Assembly (NCBI GenBank): GCA_030737835.1
Contig: JAUJYN010000040.1
Span: 92,810 to 156,809, forward strand
From: Acorus gramineus
Lineage: Eukaryota > Streptophyta > Magnoliopsida > Acorales > Acoraceae
Reading direction: 5' to 3'
Length of the DNA: 64,000 bases
Numbering within the stretch: the first letter of the stretch is position 1; each line of letters opens with the position of its first letter. Below the pieces are notes generated by a model. It was given only the letters and a program-made list of their open reading frames with translations, was not told where the DNA came from and did not search any database. Positions 21,658 to 33,049 of the stretch are shown piece after piece. The position numbers were made by a program, and so were the translations under genes.

Positions 21658-22385
21658 CCTCCCATTCCCCACGTCAACATTCTTGAGTCTCTCATCCTCT
21701 CTTTCAAAGCCCCCCCATGTGTTTGTGAAAATTCCTCAATGGGAACTGAAGGAGAAGGTGAAGAAGCCAAGAAGGAGGCTGAGGAGAGGCTGAGGAGGTG
21801 GTGGTAGTGGTGGTGGTGGTTGAGGAGGTCACGGGTGCATCGAGGGCCCCGAGTCTCCCCCTTTCATTCCCCCGCCCAAGATCTCGTTGGATGGGATGCG
21901 CGAGGTCCCGGGTATGGTGAGTGGTTCGATTCCAATCCCCCCCCCTCTCTAGGGATGCGCTCGACGCGCGTAGACGCGCGTCGCGCATCGATGGGGTCCC
22001 CTAGCTATAATATGTAGATACAATGTTAATGCATGTTTTACTATGATATAACCATGCCATATTAGACATTGTATGCTAGGGATATACATCCATGTATCAT
22101 GTATAGAGGCCCATACATGCCTAGACACCATGTCCCATGCTTGAAAAGCATTGATCTATGCATGTTTCCCATTTAGTTTAATTTAATTAAATCGAAATGG
22201 GATTATATTGGTATAAGCATGCCTTAGAGAATATTATAACCTTGTTGTTATAATATATGTTTCCCCGCATCTTAGTTATGCGCCCTAGAGGAATTCTTGA
22301 GAATTCATGACATTAGTAGTGTTAGAAAGCGTTGTCGACGGATCCAAGAGGACCGTATACGCGTGTGAGTAGGCTGTTTTCTCCC

Positions 22386-23290
22386 CTTCGTTGGATCCGA
22401 GTAGGGACTCCCCGGCGTTGGAAAGCTGCCCTGACAGAGGGCTCCCATCTGTAGGTACCTCCGATGCATCGATGCAGCATAGGCAGGTAGAGGCTACGGA
22501 GTGAGGGAGAGGCTACCGGTGGACCAAGGGGGAAGAGCAGCCTAGTCTGTCCCAAAAGGCCTATGTCACCCCTAAAGGGTGAGCGTGAGGGTGGGGTGGG
22601 TCGGCGAAGTTACGACCCACTAGCTTTTACAGTTGTCCTGTTTAGGGACTTTAATTATTTTAAGGTTAATATGAGTTGTGTTGCATAGATTGTTGTTTAT
22701 GCCTGTGTTTTGAAATCTCGATAAGTGATTATCGAGAGTAGTTATTTCTCATTGGGTTCACTTTGCGAACATGGGATCGCTCTCCCCTTCGTTGGATCCG
22801 AGTAGGGACTCCTCGGCGTTGGAAAGCTGTCCTGACAGAGGGCTCCCATCTGTAGGTACCTCCGATGCGTCGAACGGTGCTGATCATGGGAGTATACCAG
22901 GTAGAGGCTACGGAGTGAGGGAGAGGCTACCGGTGGACCAAGGGTGTAGAGCGGTGAGTTGAAGAGGCCGAGTGTAGCTGTCCCGACAGAGGGCTCCCAC
23001 CCGTAGGTACCACCGATGCATTCGGGAGCGTACTGATCGTGGGAGTATACCAGGTAGAGGCTACCCGGGAGAGGGTTAACGAATGATGTTGCGAGCGTGG
23101 AATCGTTCTCCCCTTCGTTGGATCCGATGTAGGGACTCCCTGGCGTTGGAAAGCTGTCCTAACAGAGGGCTCCCATCTGTAGGTACCTCCAATGCGTCGG
23201 AGGGTGCTGATCGTGGGAGTATACCAGGCAGGTAGAGGCTACAGAGTGAGGGAGAGGCTACCGGCGGACCAAGGGTGTAGAGCAGTCTAA
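22386..23290 (+). repeat. Four LTR modules of about 150-180 bp
   Basis: Each unit has a GTTGGATCCGA- or TGAAGAGGCC-type start, then AGGGCTCCCATCTGTAGG, GATCGTGGGAGTATACCAGG and AGGTAGAGGCTAC. Starts are near 22386, 22785, 22955 and 23110. Copy number varies between LTRs: one in 5877-8407, about two in 52-1399, about three in 50137-53798. Confidence 0.8.
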
Positions 23291-24111
23291 GTCTCTTCCA
23301 AAAGTCCCAAGAGTCTCCCTCCAGGAGTGAGGGTAAGGATGAGGTGAAGACACGTCGCCTCGTGACCCATTCGTTATTCGACCGTTCCCATATTTGTTGG
23401 GTCCGGTCTCGTAATCGATGTTCAAGGACATCGTTGGGTCAGTTATCTAGATGTAGATGATCCAGTAGTGTTGTGTAGACCAGTAATTCCGGGTCTCTTC
23501 GACCGACGGTATGGTCTCTCCTCAAAAGTCCCAAGAGTCTCCCTCTGGGAGTGAGGGTAAGGTCGAGGTGGGTCGCGCCGCCACGTGACCCTGTTATCCA
23601 TTGGGTTTCTACCCATGTTTTTCGTTGTGAGGAAATTGTTTGAGTATTGAATTGTAGTATGGTGATTGGTTTCCAGCCACTCACTGAGCTTGTAGCTCAC
23701 CCCTCGCATACTGTTTATTTTTAGGGGCAGTGTTGGGCGTGGAGCTGGAGCTTTCCTGTGGCGTGGTCTTATGGGCGTGGAGCGTTCTTCCGGCGGATGG
23801 TGAGTGCGAGGCTGTCAGCATTCCTATAGTCATTTTATGTTTTGTAAATCATGCATGTGGCACAGGTTGTATTTTCTTTGGTCTAGACTTGGCTCTCACA
23901 GGACAGTGATTGTGTATTCGAGTCTGTAATAATGTTTTTGATTTACAGACATTGTTTATATATTATGCTTCCGCTTTTCAGTCAGTTATCATTATCTTGC
24001 TTTGCCACCTTGTGTATTGTTGTTGGAGTCTTTATTGACCTCAGGTATTGATAGCTGATATTTTATTATTGCCACGTCTCGGGGACGGCCGCCCTGGGGC
24101 GTGACAAAAGT

Positions 24112-24124
24112 TGGTATCAGAGCC
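24112..24124 (+). other. Primer binding site of second type 2 element
   Basis: TGGTATCAGAGCC, 5 bases after the LTR end, complementary to initiator methionine tRNA. Confidence 0.9.
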
Positions 24125-26811
24125 TGGTCCTGTCAGAGCCTAAGTCTAGTCGTATAGATGATGAGTCGTAGGATTGTCATCCGAGTACTCTTGTTTTAGA
24201 AGTTATCTTAGGTTGCTAACATGCCTCCTCGCATCCGTTGACGTGGACGTGACCCCCCTAGACCCACCCTTAAGTTGTCGACTAGGTGGTGCCCATGTCA
24301 GTTGTTGGATCCCTTGTGGTGGGATTAAGGCTTGGGTAGGAGATTCCAGCCCAGTAGTATGATAGTGATGAAGTGGTCGCAATTTCTAAGGTATGGATTG
24401 CGTCTCGATAATGGAGCTCTTTCCCGTGCATCGGTATTGCTGGTAACCATTGAGTTCGCGTGCGGCGCCAGTATAAAGTGTTGAGGATTTGGCGTATTGC
24501 TCATTAAGGGATGATGTTTTCTTCTAGTCTTCCTACTCAGGATAAGGGGCCTTGCAGGGTCAGCGTTGAGACCCCGGCTAGGGTTCCTAGTTTGGTTGTC
24601 GGGATATCCTATATCGGGACCTCATGGTGCCCTTCTGAGGCTCTTTTCCCAGTCAAGGAATATATTTGAAGCATCAAATTGATGATGGATTTTTCCTCTC
24701 ACTTGGAAGGTGCTGTAGCGAGTGGTGATGCGTACGATCGGGATTGGGTGCGTCCTATTGCAGCTTGGGGGGCGATCACTTGTGGACAGGGTTCCATAGT
24801 GGCATCTGGAGTCGCTTCGATATATCATTGTGCTTTGTAGCTGCCCGGTTGAGGCCAGAGCCCTGTGAGGTGCTCCCAGATGCTGTGCTTGTTGGTGCGC
24901 CCATATGGCAGAGATAGCGGACTTGGGAGGCTACCAGGTAGAGGCCACACGGGAGAGTGCTACTGGACGATGTCGAGAGCGTGGACTCCCCGTGATGAAT
25001 CTGCCCATAGAGTGCAGAATGCTGGAGTTCCAATGGTTATAGATGAGCGACCTATCTCTGGCGGCATGTGAAGCACAGTTGTCAATACTGTCGTGTTTTG
25101 CCCAACATTGGTCGCAAATGAGGAGACGCGATGCTAACGTTTGTGATGGGACTCAACCGCCCTATCAGATAGATGACGTCGCATAGGCATTGTCGAGGTT
25201 CGACGACCCCTTATTGCGTGTCTTGTGGATTAAGTGCGGTTGAGCGGCTTACCAAGCGCGTAAGTGTCATCATGAGCGCCAGCCATGCTCGAGGAGCAGA
25301 ATCTGGAGTTAATTGTTTGAGGTATTGTTTGATCTTCCCGTGAGGATTGAAGATCAGGTAACCCCCCCCCCCCCTGTTGTGAATTGATGATCTATTTGAC
25401 CAGCTTTGGGAGCGAGTGTCTTCGCACAAGGGTACCACAAGTCGGAGATCCGGGAGTTAGACATCCCGTAGATGGCCTTTCGTGACCGTTCAGGCACTAC
25501 GAGTTTTAAGTACTGCTGTCGGGGTTGACGAATGCGCCGGATGCCTTTGTGGATCTCAAAAGTTTATTGGGCTTCCGTGGACTACTTTGAGGTAGTCTTC
25601 ACAGAGATTACTAGTGGTGCGATGAAAAGGCGATATGGGTGACCTTGTTTCCCCAGGTTGGCATGCCCTCAGGCAAAGTTCGAGAATCATCATCGCGTTG
25701 GAAAGCGTCAGTCCATGGAGATTCCTCAGTGGACGTGGGAGTGGGTTATCAGGGATTGTTGCAGACTCGCTAATGTCACGTTCGGGTCACGACGCCGTCT
25801 AGGTGATCAATGACCGACTGACTAAGTCCGCGCTTCCCTCCCTAATCCGACTGATTGAGTCTCTGGACGCCTTGACGTGGGTTTTCACCTTCGCGATTGT
25901 TCGTCTTCATGGCACTCCAGTCGGCGCTATTTTCGGTTGAGACGCGAGGGTTACTTTGAGGTTGTGGCGCAGCCTTGGCAGGCTTTGGCGCGAGCCTCCA
26001 TTTAAGTATAGCGTTTCATCGCCGATGGACAGCCAGACAAAGAGGACGATTCAGACCTTGGAGGACATGCTAAGTGCCTGCGTGCTCGATGATGAGGGCA
26101 GTTGGGTGAGGCACCACCCATTTGTTGGGGTATGCCTGCAAGACGACTACCATTCGAGCATCCAAATGGATCTGTGAAAGGCACTCTACAGGCGCAGTTT
26201 ATACCTCCCTTGTGTTGGGACGGTTGAGGAGCGCCAGTTGGAGGGGCCATAAGTTAGTTGTTTGACCTTGTGGTGGTCAGGTTGGTTCGTGTGTGCATTT
26301 GCACCTCCTGGAATAAATAGAAGGGCTACGCATGTCATCGTCGCCAGGAGCTTACCTTCGGGTTTGGCGACCATGTTTCCTGAAGGTGTCCCAATTTAAG
26401 GGCACCCTCTGTTTCGACGTTCGGGGCAAGCTGAGTTGGCTCTTCAATGGGGCCGTTTCTCGTCATTGAGTGGATTGGGGAGGTGGCTTATCATGTAGCC
26501 TTTCTCCCACAGCTGGCTCATGCCCACGACGTCGTCCTTGTCTCATGGCCGAGGCGTTATGTCCACGATCCTGCTCATGTCATTCTGTTCGACCGCCTCA
26601 TCCTCGAGTTGGATTTGTCGTTCGTGGAGTGGATCGAGGTCAAGGACCAACATGAGAAGAGGCTCCACGCTAAGACCGTTCCTTTGATTATAGTGTGTTG
26701 GTAGCGCCAGTCCAGTGCAAAGACCACTTGGGAGCAAAAGGTCTATGCGAGATACTTGCTATATTCGGTCTTCCCTTTGGGTTTCCTTAAATTTCGAGGA
26801 CTAAATTTCCT
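24125..26811 (+). pseudogene. Dead gag-RT-integrase relic of type 2 element
   Basis: Gag starts at 24221 and hits TGA at codon 7. Gag-like sequence is faint until about 25120. RT fragments appear at about 25390-25600 (a DDLFDQL stretch, then REL-DIP followed by TAG, MAFRDR). Integrase follows from about 25650 ([21 protein letters not shown]). The order and joins are the same as at 2741-9702. The catalytic integrase glutamate reads lysine (QTKRTIQ, about 26037-26057). The shared stops show both copies descend from an already dead parent. Confidence 0.75.
26447..26704 (+). pseudogene. Integrase C-terminus: GPF motif and chromodomain
   Basis: This 85-codon open frame begins MGPFLVIEWIGEVAYHVAF, the GPF/Y module of gypsy integrases, followed by QLAHAHDVVLVSW and YVHDPAHVILFD. 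From about residue 55 comes a chromodomain start (LSFVEWIEVKDQHEKRLHA). A TAG at 26702-26704 cuts the chromodomain, and the continuation (TTWEQKVYARY) is recognisable downstream. In active chromoviruses this domain binds histone marks and steers integration. Here it is only a remnant. Confidence 0.7.
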
Positions 26812-26824
26812 AAGGGGGGAAGAA
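26812..26824 (+). other. Polypurine tract of second type 2 element
   Basis: AAGGGGGGAAGAA lies directly before the 3' LTR start TGTTATGCC. Confidence 0.88.
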
Positions 26825-29800
26825 TGTTATGCCTGTGTCATTTGGAGCGCTCTGATTGAAAATTAGGCTACATAATTTTCTCCTAGAAGTTATGTATTTC
26901 CAATTTTGTATTTCGATTTAATTTTATTAAAATCCAAGATGAAGAGGTTTAAATATGATTTTACCATGAGATGCTCAGTTTTGAGTTAGCTTTCGTACAA
27001 AAGTGGAATTAGATCTACTGGATTCATGTAGTAAAACTTATGGGTATTTTTCCAAGTATACTCCGGGGATGAAAAATTCTGGCAGCAACCCTGTTCAATG
27101 TTTAGCTCACATTTCGGAATAGCTGGAGGGATAATTTGATCTTGGCATAAACATGAAAGTTGTAGATAATCTTCTTGGTTTTCCAGTGGACTTTGAATTG
27201 TGCAATTCGGAGCTATATTGAGGAAGTTATGGCTGTTCTAGTGAAGCATGTACAGAATTTCTGGTCAGGGATGACTTAGTCATTTGTATCCCTCTTTAGG
27301 ATATTTATTAGCCCAAAATATCTCCCTCTCTCTCTCTCTCTCTCCCACTCCCCACGTCAACTTTCTTGGCTCTCTCTTCTCTCTTTTCACTCTCCCCATG
27401 TGTTTGTGTAAATTCCTCAAAGAGAAGAGAAGGAGAAGGTGAAGGAGGAAGAGAAAGGTTTGTGCATGTGTTGTAGTTGTTGATCTCCTCTCTCTCAAGC
27501 ACCCTCTCATATCTTCCCCCCCCCCCCCTGATTTGCAGCCAAAGAGGGATGGTGAGAGGCTGAAGAGGAGGCGTGGTGGTGGTGGTGGTTGAGGTGGCCG
27601 TGGGCGCGTCGAGAGCCCCGCATCTCCCCCTTTCCCTTTCCCTCTTTTGGTAAGTCCTCTTCCCCTTCTTTTTGATTTTTAGGGCTGTTGGGATGGTTGG
27701 GGAGGTCATGCATGCTAGGTAATTGGTTTAGGGTGAGTGAGAAGTGTGGGGGAGGGGTTAAAAGGGGGTTAAAAGAAGGTTAGGAGAGGATGGGCGTGCG
27801 CAGGGCCTTGTCTGCGCGCGTGCGCGCGGAGGCACGTGCGCAGAGGGGCGCTGGCAGGCGCAAGCGGGCGCGTTTGCTGCGCGCGGGAGCGCGCGGGCGC
27901 GGGGCAGTGCGCCTGGGCATGCGTCTGGGCGCGGGGCTGGGGGCCAGTGCGCGCGCGCGCGTGCGTGCGCGTGCTGGGGCTTGCGCGAAGCTGCCCAAGG
28001 TCTCGGGTAGGTGCTGGGGCACCCGGTCATGCATGCGTACGCGCGTGCTTGCATGCGTGCGAGCCCGTATGCATTCATGTCTAAGTCTTTGGTATTTCTA
28101 GTGATTTCTAAGTGTTAAATTGTGATGTTACTAACCAAATTTGATGCCCTACCTTGCAGATCTCGTCGGATGGGATGCGCGAGGTCCCGGGTAATAGTGA
28201 GTGGTTCGATCCAATTCCCCCCCCCCCCCTCAGGATGCGCTCGACGCGCGTAGTCACGCGTCGCGCATCGATGGGGCCCCCTAGCTATACTACTTGTGTA
28301 GATAAGTCGTATGGCCATGCTAAAGCTATAATATGTAGATATCTTGCATGCTAGGCTTATATACATGTATTGTATTCATGTATGAATGATTGTGTTGCAT
28401 GAGCCCCTCTGGTATGGGCATGTATGTTGTAAATGTGTATGGATGTATAGAATATGGCATGTCTTAGGTAGTATTGTAATACTACTCCCACCATATTAAT
28501 GGGAATATACAGTATGATTAAGTCTGGGTTAATAACGGCACCTGCCTAATATTCCCTTGCGATAAGACTCGAGGGCGTGGTGTAGTGTTGCGCCCATGCT
28601 AATGGGGCAAATCTATGACCAGCTTCATGAGATGATGATCTCTCTCGCCCTCTCCCTCTGAACGAACTGAGTAAGTAGATGCGATTTCCTACTCGACTCA
28701 GGTTCGTTTGGAATATTGGCATGCACCTGTTAGTGCGCGAGATCGCGCTTGACCCTTTCTTTTAAGTTGGCGATATCCAACGCATGCTTAAGTTAGGCCT
28801 TGTGATTAATGACCATGTATGCATGTTGTATGATTTATTATGATGTAAATCCATGTTAGGGAGTGTCCCTATAATTATTAGATGATTGTGCAAATGGTTC
28901 ATGCACATAGCTGGATATATTTATATGCGCATGTTAGAAAGTGATAGGCCTATCTAAAATAGGCGTGGGTATGACCCGCTGTCGGGTTGTACCTTATTGG
29001 TTAGAGCGCTAGCGATGTAATCACCCCGTGCATCCGAGCGATACACTCATTTGGAATTCAGGAGAATTCATTAGCTTATGGGATTATTTCTATGTGAGAG
29101 CAGAGGCAACCCCTTTGTGTCTGAGCGACGCAACGGTGTGGGAGTATAGTAGTATTCGATATCTCGATAAGTGATTATCGAGAGTAGTTGTTTTCCATTG
29201 GGTTCGCTTTGCGAACAAGGAATGTTTACTCCCAATGTCGTCCGTGTTGAAAATGCCCAGGTTGTAGCTGTCCTGACAGAGGGCTCCCATCCGTAGGTAC
29301 CACCGATGCATTCGGCAGCGTACTGATCGTGGGAGTATACCAGGTAGAGGCTACCCGGGAGAGGGCTAACGAATGATATTGCGAGCGTGGAATCGTTCTC
29401 CCCTTCGTTGGATCCGATGTAGGAACTCCCCGGCATTGGGAAAGCAGTCATGACAGAGGGCTCCCATCCGTAGGTACCACCGGTGCCTTCGGAAGCGTAT
29501 TGATCGTGGGAGTATACCAGGTAGACGCTACGCGGGGAAAGGGCTACCGGTGGACCAAGGGTGTAGAGCAGTCTAAGTCTCTTCCAAAATTCCTATGTCA
29601 CCTCTAAGGGGTGAGGGTGAGGATGACGTGAAGACACGTCGCCGTGTGACCCATTCGTTGTTCGTCCGTTCCCATAGTTGTTGGGTCCGGTCTCGTCTCG
29701 ATGTTCAAAGACATCGTTGGGTAGTTACCTCGATGTAGATGATCCAGTAGTGTTGTGTGGACCAGTAATTCCGGGTCTCCTCGACCAACGGTATGGTCTC

Positions 29801-30386
29801 TCCCCAAGAGTCCCAAGAGTCTCCCTCCGGGAGTGAGGGTGAGGGTGAGGTTGGTTGCGCTGCCGCGTGACCCTGTTATCCATGGGTTTCCACCCATGTT
29901 TTCCTTGAAAGGAAAGTGCTTATGTATTGAACTGTTGTATGGTGATTGGTTTCCAGCCACTCATTGAGCTTGTAGCTCACCCCTCGCATACTGTTTCTTT
30001 TCAGGGGTAGTGTTGGGCGTGGAGTTGGAGCTTCCCTGTGGCGTGGTCTTATGGGCGTGGAGCGTTCTTCCGGCAGGTGGCAAGTTGGAGGCTGTCAGCA
30101 GTCCTAGAGTCATGTATGTATTGTAAATCGTGCATGTGGCACAGGTTGTATTTTCTTTGGTCTAGACTTGGCTCTCACAGGACAGTGATTGTGTATTCGG
30201 GTCTGTAATAATGTTTTTGGTTTACAGACATTATTTATATATTATGCTTCTGCTTTTCAGTCAGTTATCATTATCCTTGCTTTGCCATCTTGTGAGTTGT
30301 TATTGGAGTCTTTATTGACCACATGTATTGATAGCTGATATTTTATTATTGCCACGTCTCGGGGACGGCCGCCCTGGGGCGTGACA
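26825..30386 (+). repeat. Type 2 3' LTR with intron
   Basis: A 3562-bp LTR from TGTTATGCCTGTGTCA to CCCTGGGGCGTGACA. It contains a CT-rich tract (27326-27345), the intron-like segment 27650-28159, an AT-rich middle with GTTAATAACGGCACCTGCC, two modules (about 29270-29560) and GTGAGG tracts. Its end abuts the truncated RT of the next element. Confidence 0.88.
27650..28159 (+). other. Intron-like segment, missing from the 5' LTR
   Basis: GTAAGTCCTC follows CCTCTTTTG, and the segment ends ACCTTGCAG before ATCTCGTCGG. It is 510 bp with a CpG-dense core (about 27785-28080). The homologous join at 21880/21881 lacks exactly this interval, which is the best evidence that it is a spliced intron. Confidence 0.75.
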
Positions 30387-31209
30387 AGGCCATACGCTCC
30401 AACCAAAACTCGCACTTACTGAACTTGCAAACAACTTATGTCGGGCCAAAGTCTCCAAGACAGTGCGGAGATGGTCAGCGTGCTCCTCGAGTACACCAAA
30501 ATATCATCGATGAAGACTACCACAAAGGAGTCAAGGAAGGGCCGAAACACCAGATTCATCAGATCCATGAAGGTTGCCGACGCATTCGTCAACCCAAACG
30601 GCAGTGTCGGAACTCATAGTGCCCATAACGGGTACGAAAGGCCATCTTTGGAATATCCGACTCTCGGATCTTCAGCTGATAGTAGCCCGAACGGAGATCA
30701 ATCTTAGAAAAGACACGCGCTCCCTGGAGCTGGTCAAACAGATCATCAATCCGTGGTAAGGGGTACTTGTTCTTCACGGTCCACTTGTTCAGCTGCCTGT
30801 AATCAATACAAAGATGCAGCGAACCGTCCTTCTTCCGAACGAACAAAACAGGGGCTCCCCACGGAGAGACACTCGGACGTGCGAAGCCCTTCTCGAGCAA
30901 CTCTTCCAGCTGCTCCTTGAGCACCTTCAGCTCTGCTGGGGCCATCCGGTACGGAGCTCTCGAAATCGGCTTGGTCCCCGGAATTAGATTAATCTCAAAC
31001 TCGATCGAGTGATCTGGCGGTAATCCCGGGAGATCATCGGGGAAAACCTCTGGATATTCCACCACGACCGGAGTCTGACTGATATCTGCCCGCAGTGGTG
31101 CATCCTCCTCAGCAATGTACGCCAGAAAACCCTCACATCCTCCCTGAAGGAGTCTCCACGCCTGGATGGATGACACGAACCCCAATGGGGCTATGTCCCG
31201 ATCGCCCAC
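30387..31209 (-). pseudogene. RT remnant (pol)
   Basis: A frame at 30589-31209 (206 codons) carries the protease-RT linker ([13 protein letters not shown]) and RT fingers and palm: [26 protein letters not shown] and [13 protein letters not shown] with the first catalytic Asp. It then runs out of frame after HYEFR. Beyond the frameshift, [11 protein letters not shown] is readable at about 30490-30525, so the catalytic Asp pair survives in another frame. The thumb, connection and RNase H are missing. It is non-functional. Confidence 0.85.
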
Positions 31210-31577
31210 GAACTGGAAAGATCTCGACCAAGGATGTGGAAGGACACCGACTTCGCAAAACAGTCGATACTGGCGTGGCTAGCTGAGAGCCAATCCATCC
31301 CCAGGATGGCATCGAAGTCCGTCATGGCGAGCTCTACCAACTCTAATGGAAACTCATGCTCCGCAATCGCCACGGTACACCCCCGGTAAACAGAACGGAG
31401 GAGAATACGGTCTCCGACGGGCAATGATATCTCTAGCATAACATCAAGAGGGGCGGACACCACGCCCATCCGTCTTGCGAAAATGGGAGACACGAACGAG
31501 TGCGTGGCTCCGGAATCAAATAGCACATATGTAGGGAGCTGGGAGATCAAAACAATACCTCGGACAATGCTACCCAA
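31191..31577 (-). pseudogene. Aspartic protease segment (pol)
   Basis: The 128-codon frame contains [12 protein letters not shown], the retroviral-type protease active site (Asp-Ser-Gly), and the flap/second-strand region [16 protein letters not shown]. It loses frame just after SVSFHILGR, where the next frame takes over at 31209. The upstream join to gag is through a glutamine-rich (CAG repeat) linker at about 31690-31765. Confidence 0.85.
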
Positions 31578-31790
31578 AGCCTGTGCCTCCTCGACCGTAA
31601 GTGCCCCTGAACAAGCTGCGGCTGAGGAGCAGGGGCACGCCTCGCAGGCTGCACTGGCTGCCTCCTCTGGTCAACTCGGCCACCCTGTGGCTGCTGCTGC
31701 TGACGCTGTGGCTGCTGCTGCTGGCGCGGCTGCTGCTGTAGCTGCTGCTGCTGCTGTCGAGGCACAGGGGGTCGGCCAGCATCGGAGCAA

Positions 31791-32936
31791 TCATAGGAAA
31801 TATGTCTGACCCACTGGCAATGGTAACAACGCGCGTCTCCGGTCGCCTAGCCTGGACTGGTACTGCATCAATGGGTGCTGGACCTCGCACTGGCACCACA
31901 TCGACTGGAGTAGCGGCGGCCGCTGATTGATCAAAGTGGGGCCGCTTGCTCTTGCGACGTCCCTGGTCCTGGCTCCTGGGGGCCTCTGGTCTGCAGAAGG
32001 GGTTGGAACCCCCAAAGGGACCCCAAGGTCTCGCTCAACTGTCCTCGCACGAGACACCAAGTCTGAGTACCTCGTGAACGTCTGTGAGGTGACATGCACC
32101 TTGATGGTGCTAATGAGACCCATCTCGAAACGACGGCATCGCGTCTCCTCATCCATCACCAAGGCGGGGGCGAACCGGGAAAGCCTCGTGAAACATGTAG
32201 AGTAATCAGCAACTGACATGGAGCCCTGCGTCAGCTGCTCGAACTCTCGCATCACGATCTGGCGTGTCGAAAATGGGAAGTACTCCTCCAGAAAGTAATT
32301 CCGGAATCCAGCCCATAGAAGTCGCCCTACGCCCTCGGGGATGTCCACCGATCGGGTAGCCCACCAATCGACGGCGGTACCCTTCAACATGAAGGTGGCC
32401 AGTGAGACATGCTGGCGGTCGGTGCAGTGCATGGTCGAGAAGATCTTGTCTACCTCCATCAACCAACGCTCAGGGGCAAGGTTCGTCGTCTGGCCATGGA
32501 ACTCGGGAGGGTGAAGCTTCAGAAAGGCAGTGAGGCCGCTCTGATGCACTCGTGCCGCAGCCTCTAGCTCCACCTCCCTCTCCAGGGGATCCTGAACTCC
32601 CTCTACTGGAATCTCCACTGGGACAGGGGGTACCTCGGGCACCACCGGTGGATCTGCCACCAAGGGGACCTGTGGAACTGCCTCACGGGCCGCCCGCAGC
32701 TCCTGGATCTCTTGTGCCTGATCAGCCAACGCCCTAGTTTGGGCCTCCAGTGCCCTAGTCTGAGTCTCCAATAGATCTGCGATACGAGCGTAAGCACGCT
32801 CCCATGCAGGAGGCTCCTGCGCTGGTCCTGGCCCAATAGCCGAGGACCCTCCAGTAGACTCCTCGCCTCTAGTAGGTTCGGAAACCTCCAAGGCCCGAGG
32901 GGGACCACGTCCACGCAGTCCTCTGCGAGGAGGCAT
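31791..32936 (-). pseudogene. Gag polyprotein, frameshifted near its C-terminus
   Basis: A 381-codon frame starts MPPRRGLRGRGPP. It includes a coiled-coil-like stretch (residues about 50-85, RIADLLETQTRALEAQTRAL) and the retrotransposon Gag domain (about 130-290: LKLHPPEFHG, PERWLMEVDKIF, DWWATRSVDIPEG, FEQLTQGSMSVADY). After about residue 320 a one-base loss in a G run (about 31980) shifts the frame, so the RRKSKRPRFD tail and zinc knuckle are read out of frame. Gag would assemble the virus-like particle. Confidence 0.85.
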
Positions 32937-33031
32937 ATCAGCAACCTAAGAAACAGACACTAGGATCAGAATACTCATATAGAAATCCTAGGACTCATCT
33001 CTAAGAAAAACAATTGGCTCTGACAGGACCA

Positions 33032-33044
33032 GGCTCTGATACCA
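33032..33044 (-). other. Primer binding site
   Basis: The minus strand reads TGGTATCAGAGCC 5 bases from the LTR, matching initiator methionine tRNA. Confidence 0.9.
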
Positions 33045-33049
33045 ACTTT

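Larger units (their letters stand above)
21110..24106 (+). repeat. Type 2 LTR lacking the intron
   Basis: It starts TGTTATGCCTGTGTCA and ends GCCCTGGGGCGTGACA. At 21880/21881 CGCCCAAG is joined directly to ATCTCGTTGG, whereas the LTR at 26825 has 510 bp between the same positions, starting GTAAGT and ending TTGCAG. Upstream of the join the two LTRs align without gaps for at least 75 bp. It carries four copies of the CTGACAGAGGGCTCCC module (22386-23290). Confidence 0.85.
21110..30386 (+). mobile_element. Second type 2 gypsy element, internally deleted
   Basis: In order: LTR 21110-24106, primer site 24112-24124, internal region 24107-26824 (2.7 kb), polypurine tract 26812-26824 and LTR 26825-30386. 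The flanks GATTA and AGGCC do not form a TSD. The LTRs differ in length (2997 and 3562 bp), mainly because the first lacks the intron-like segment and other blocks. Together this suggests the two ends do not come from one unaltered insertion. The internal region lacks protease, most of RT, RNase H and the front of integrase, so it could only have moved in trans. Confidence 0.8.
30387..33049 (-). mobile_element. Truncated chromovirus: gag, protease and partial RT
   Basis: The minus-strand internal region runs from the primer site (33032-33044) through gag, a poly-Gln linker, protease and RT. It stops at AGGCCATACGCTCC, the part of RT just after the catalytic FIDD, which butts against the plus-strand LTR ending at 30386. 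RNase H, integrase, chromodomain and 3' LTR are lost. It is close in sequence to the element at 39515-48616, so the two are recent relatives. Confidence 0.88.

Noticed and set aside
28985..29050. tRNA-like phrase TTGGTTAGAGCGCTAGC
   Set aside because: It resembles the D-arm region of a tRNA, but no B-box (GGTTCGAATCC-like), acceptor stem or anticodon arm fits around it. It is part of the type 2 LTR.
31483..31809. Plus-strand Ala-rich frame over the poly-Gln linker, and similar at 45309-45770
   Set aside because: It is the antisense shadow of CAG repeats in the gag-protease linker of the minus-strand elements.
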